A stretch of 64,000 nucleotides of DNA, taken from Planomicrobium sp. Y74. GTDB lineage: Bacteria; Bacillota; Bacilli; Bacillales_A; Planococcaceae. Location of the stretch: contig NZ_RCWH01000005.1 in NCBI RefSeq assembly GCF_003668635.1, forward strand, positions 248,001 through 312,000, read 5' to 3'. Below the pieces are notes generated by a model. That model had not been told where the DNA came from. It ran no database searches and worked only from the letters and a program-made list of their open reading frames with translations. Shown here piece after piece: positions 61,837 through 64,000 of this stretch (position 1 is its first letter; each line of letters begins with the position of its first letter). The position numbers and the translations under genes were made by a program.

Positions 61837-62655
61837 ATGGTGAAAATTGCAGTTGAAGAACCATTTACGTCCGTACAGCAAGCATTAGTGAAAAAAGGGT
61901 ATAAAGCAGTCATGCTGGAGGATAAAACCGATGCCACAAGCTACGACTGCGTGGTCGTACGTGACAAAGAAGATTTTGCCGACTTCCATATGAACGCACC
62001 GTTAGTGGAAGCAAAAGGCCGCACTTTATTCGAAATCATCGAAGAAGTTGAGGAGCGCCTGGTGCGCAGCGGGAAAATTATGCCTCCATCTCCAATTACA
62101 TCTGACAATAAGTCGGGTGGCGGCGGTGGATTTATCGCCGGAGCAGCGACTGGCGCATTGATTGGCGCAGCTGCAGGATTAATGCTGGCACCGAAGAGCG
62201 GCAAGGAATTGCAGCAAACAGTGAAAGAAAAAGCCGCTGAAATGAAAGAGAAGAAAGAAGAAAAAGCTCAAGCGAAATCGGAAGAAGATTCCGGTCCCGG
62301 CAAGCTGGACCAAGTAAAAGATAAGTTTGGCCAGGTTAAAGAAAAAACAAGCGGCGTGACTGAAAAGGCAAAAGGCAAAGCCGATGAGCTAAAAGCGAAG
62401 CGTGAAGAAAAGAAAGAAGATAAAGAATTGAAGAAGCAGAAAAAAGCTGTTGAAAAAGAGGCAAAAGAGGAAGAAAAAGCTAGAAAAGAACATGAAAAAG
62501 CTGTGAAGCAAGCTGAAAAAGAAGAGAAAAAAGCTGAAAAAGAAGAGAAGAAGGAAAATGGCGGCATTGAAGTCGTTGAATTCGGCAGCTCAGCTGTTGA
62601 AAAAAATGACAGCGGCGATGTTAACATCCATCCTGCCGGCAAAGACAATAAATAA
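61837..62655 (+). CDS. UPF0180 (YkuS)-YtxH fusion with charged coiled-coil tail
   Basis: About 272 residues. An N-terminal UPF0180-type domain (~1-75; VKIAVEEPFTSVQQALVKKGYKAV, DCVVVRD) is followed by a glycine-rich YtxH helix (GGGGGFIAGAATGALIGAAAGLMLAPKSGKEL) and a long Lys/Glu-rich coiled-coil tail with AEKEEKKAEKEEK-type repeats. YtxH-like proteins are envelope or stress associated in Bacillus. The combination with UPF0180 in one chain is uncommon. AAAAGGAG allows either a TTG (8 nt) or the ATG (11 nt) start. Single gene. Function unknown. Confidence 0.8.
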   Translation: MVKIAVEEPFTSVQQALVKKGYKAVMLEDKTDATSYDCVVVRDKEDFADFHMNAPLVEAKGRTLFEIIEEVEERLVRSGKIMPPSPITSDNKSGGGGGFIAGAATGALIGAAAGLMLAPKSGKELQQTVKEKAAEMKEKKEEKAQAKSEEDSGPGKLDQVKDKFGQVKEKTSGVTEKAKGKADELKAKREEKKEDKELKKQKKAVEKEAKEEEKARKEHEKAVKQAEKEEKKAEKEEKKENGGIEVVEFGSSAVEKNDSGDVNIHPAGKDNK

Positions 62656-62662
62656 TAATGGG

Positions 62663-62697
62663 ACCGGCGCCTCCTGATGGGGGCGCTGGTTTTATTT
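62663..62697 (+). terminator. Terminator after the YtxH-type gene
   Basis: ACCGGCGCCTCC-TGAT-GGGGGCGCTGGT stem (imperfect, G-U and one bulge) followed by TTTTATTTT. Confidence 0.7.
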
Positions 62698-62736
62698 TGG
62701 GCGGAAGTAGGGGATGGTGGTGACTGATTTTTGATT

Positions 62737-62811
62737 TACGCCCAACTTTTGTGGAAATACGCCCAACTTCGATGGAAATACGCCCAACTTCATCCAAAAT
62801 ACGCCCAACTC
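62737..62811. repeat. 21-bp phased repeat array, TACGCCCAACTT type
   Basis: Four TACGCCCAACTT cores (the last ACTC) start at 62737, 62758, 62779 and 62800, exact 21-bp period. Reverse complement AAGTTGGGCGTA is one base from the core at 12697. It lies just downstream of the second NERD gene. Confidence 0.9.
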
Positions 62812-62833
62812 CATATAAATGCGACAAACTAAC

Positions 62834-63802
62834 TTACAGTCGGTAACTGGAATCTTTGAAAGATCCGTTTTTATTCAAATCCATGCCACCTAACAAGCGT
62901 GTCACTAACCTTCGATCATCCACACACAAAATCTCCCGTCCCAACCGGTTCGTCATGGGCTCGCCGGTCAGCAGGAACCAATCGCGGACCGTCTGGACGT
63001 GTGCGTTTTTATCCAAAACGCCGCAGCCTGGGCAACACCAATTGCCATACTGCCGCACCATGCCGATCCGGTCGCACGCCACACACCAGACGCCGCGCCG
63101 CATCACCTCGATCGGATATCTCGCATTTTCGCAAATCGGCTTCGGAGTGAAATGGACCAGCGACGCAATCATCATATCAGCCAACGCCTTCATTTCTTCC
63201 AGATTAAAAATGGCTTTTTCAACCGGCAGCGTGTGAAGGAAACGCGGCAGCTGGTGGGAGAAGAGGATGGGCTGCGTAGCCGGAACATTTTCAGCGATTT
63301 GTTTGGAATAGGACAAGACCAGTACAGACCTCAAAGGAAACAGAATCTCCCGCTCTCTCAGCCACTCTTCCAGCAGCCATTCATTATCAGCCATCTGTTC
63401 GAGCGGCGATTTCCGTCCAATAACGGTTCCGTCTTCCTTCATCTGCAGCATCTGAACAGGATGGCTATTGAAGAGCATGCGTCCGTTCATATTCTTCACT
63501 TCGAAAACATAAACGCCCCACCGGGTGATCATCACCGAATCCATTTGGAATGTGCGGAACGAGCTCAATCTGACGTTATGCAGCATCAGATGGGGAAATG
63601 TCACTTGGCTCCTCGCGTAATAATGGTCGAAACGCTCTTCTCCGGCTTGCCCGGCAACTTCCACGTAATAATCCTTTTCGACTTGCCCGTAATGCGCATG
63701 CCGCTTTGGCAAACGCCGCAACAGCACTTCCAGCTCTTCTTTCGTTCGTGACTCCTCGCGTTCTTTCCAAATCACCGGCATCCCTCTTTTTAATTTGAAC
63801 AT
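62834..63802 (-). CDS. NERD-domain protein with zinc ribbon, paralog
   Basis: A 322-residue protein with the domain order of the 42921-43883 product. NERD segments are GEERFDHYYARSQVTFPHLMLHNVRL, QMDSVMITRWGVYVFEVKNMNGRMLFN and SPLEQMADNEWLLEEWL; the zinc ribbon is CVACDRIGMVRQYGNWCCPGCGVLDKN. It retains DSV...FEVKN, the E-x-K acidic-basic pair of the nuclease core, which the paralog lacks in part. Start ATG has only an AAAG-type site. Like its paralog, its 3' end abuts a phased repeat array. Confidence 0.85.
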   Translation of the reverse strand: MFKLKRGMPVIWKEREESRTKEELEVLLRRLPKRHAHYGQVEKDYYVEVAGQAGEERFDHYYARSQVTFPHLMLHNVRLSSFRTFQMDSVMITRWGVYVFEVKNMNGRMLFNSHPVQMLQMKEDGTVIGRKSPLEQMADNEWLLEEWLREREILFPLRSVLVLSYSKQIAENVPATQPILFSHQLPRFLHTLPVEKAIFNLEEMKALADMMIASLVHFTPKPICENARYPIEVMRRGVWCVACDRIGMVRQYGNWCCPGCGVLDKNAHVQTVRDWFLLTGEPMTNRLGREILCVDDRRLVTRLLGGMDLNKNGSFKDSSYRL

Positions 63803-63889
63803 AGCACTTTAAATAAACCATGCCCATACTTTCATTTAAAATAAAAATTTAATCGCCGTATAGTCACCAAAAATAATATTTGCGCCACA

Positions 63890-63928
63890 AAAAAATGCAC
63901 CGCCCATAAGGGGCAGGTGCATTATAAT
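63890..63928 (-). terminator. Terminator of the gene at the right edge
   Basis: AATGCACC-GCCC-ATAA-GGGGCA-GGTGCATT stem with A-tract on the left; leftward T-run after the hairpin. Confidence 0.75.
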
Positions 63929-63929
63929 T

Positions 63930-64000
63930 TTAAGTCTCCAAAGCAACTTCATCAACCGAGTCATGCGGTTCCGGTTCCGGCACACGCGTCAGGACGATCA
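63930..64000 (-). CDS. C-terminal end of an unidentified gene
   Basis: A leftward open frame enters from the window edge and stops at TAA (63930-63932), giving a 22-residue tail IVLTRVPEPEPHDSVDEVAL followed by ET. A terminator follows directly. The PEPEPHD-like acidic tail gives no family clue. Confidence 0.5.
   Translation of the reverse strand, partial: IVLTRVPEPEPHDSVDEVALET

Overview
The window looks like the chromosome of a Bacillales bacterium. A Planococcaceae member such as Planococcus or Planomicrobium is my best guess. The reasons are strong AGGAGG-type ribosome binding sites with many TTG and GTG starts, T-rich intrinsic terminators, a preQ1-I and a lysine riboswitch of Bacillus type, CstR-, RsbQ-, YtxH- and NorA-like families, and several families of interspersed intergenic repeats. 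The genus is an inference; no rRNA or core marker set is present.

Positions 1-6001 hold a persulfide/sulfane-sulfur island. It carries a CstR-type repressor, four palindromic operators (ATACCC-N4-GGGTAT), two DsrE-like carriers, two single rhodaneses, a TusA-rhodanese fusion, a rhodanese-persulfide dioxygenase fusion (plus the 3' end of a second copy at the window edge), a TusA and a TSUP exporter. Together they would bind, relay, oxidise and export reactive sulfur. Positions 6224-9752 hold pdxST (vitamin B6) and a preQ1-controlled queCDE operon.

Positions 9811-21760 are the most interesting part, a compact selenium island. It contains a YeeE/YedE-type transporter, a PhnD/PhnC/PhnE-like ABC transporter, a glycosyltransferase directly followed by selD, a tRNA-Sec (UCA anticodon, long variable arm), selB and selA. 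Three genes only make sense when an in-frame UGA is read as selenocysteine: selD itself (Sec18), a thioredoxin-like protein (U30-G-P-C33) and a small SelW/Rdx-like protein (C10-x-x-U13). Each has a compact hairpin with a 3-nt loop 18-24 nt after the UGA. A fourth UGA with a similar hairpin lies between a good Shine-Dalgarno/ATG and a polysaccharide deacetylase gene. The glycosyltransferase-selD pair resembles the SenB-SelD/SenC pair of selenosugar synthesis, so the locus may feed selenophosphate both to tRNA-Sec and to a small-molecule route.

The rest is mostly ordinary chromosome. It holds a patatin, UspA, a recombinase-like protein without its catalytic serine, SulP, a two-repeat surface protein, two SDRs, an RsbQ-like hydrolase with an RsbR-like STAS protein, lysine-riboswitch dapA, a methyltransferase, a zinc metallopeptidase, a TraB protein, an RND pump, a DHA2 MFS pump, NupC, two NERD proteins, an NCS2 permease, a CarH/LitR-type B12 light-sensing regulator, tandem NorA-like pumps, two acetyl-CoA hydrolase/CoA-transferase paralogs flanking a LytTR regulator, a VOC protein, an RlmN-like enzyme, a sugar ABC transporter with its ATPase, and a UPF0180-YtxH fusion.

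Intergenic DNA is rich in repeats. Five arrays have a ~21-bp (about two helical turns) period; there are also hairpin elements bounded by GCAAAACAGC/GCTGTTTTGC, bcr-like repeats, and GCATTTCGC hairpins. No CRISPR array, insertion sequence or rRNA was seen.
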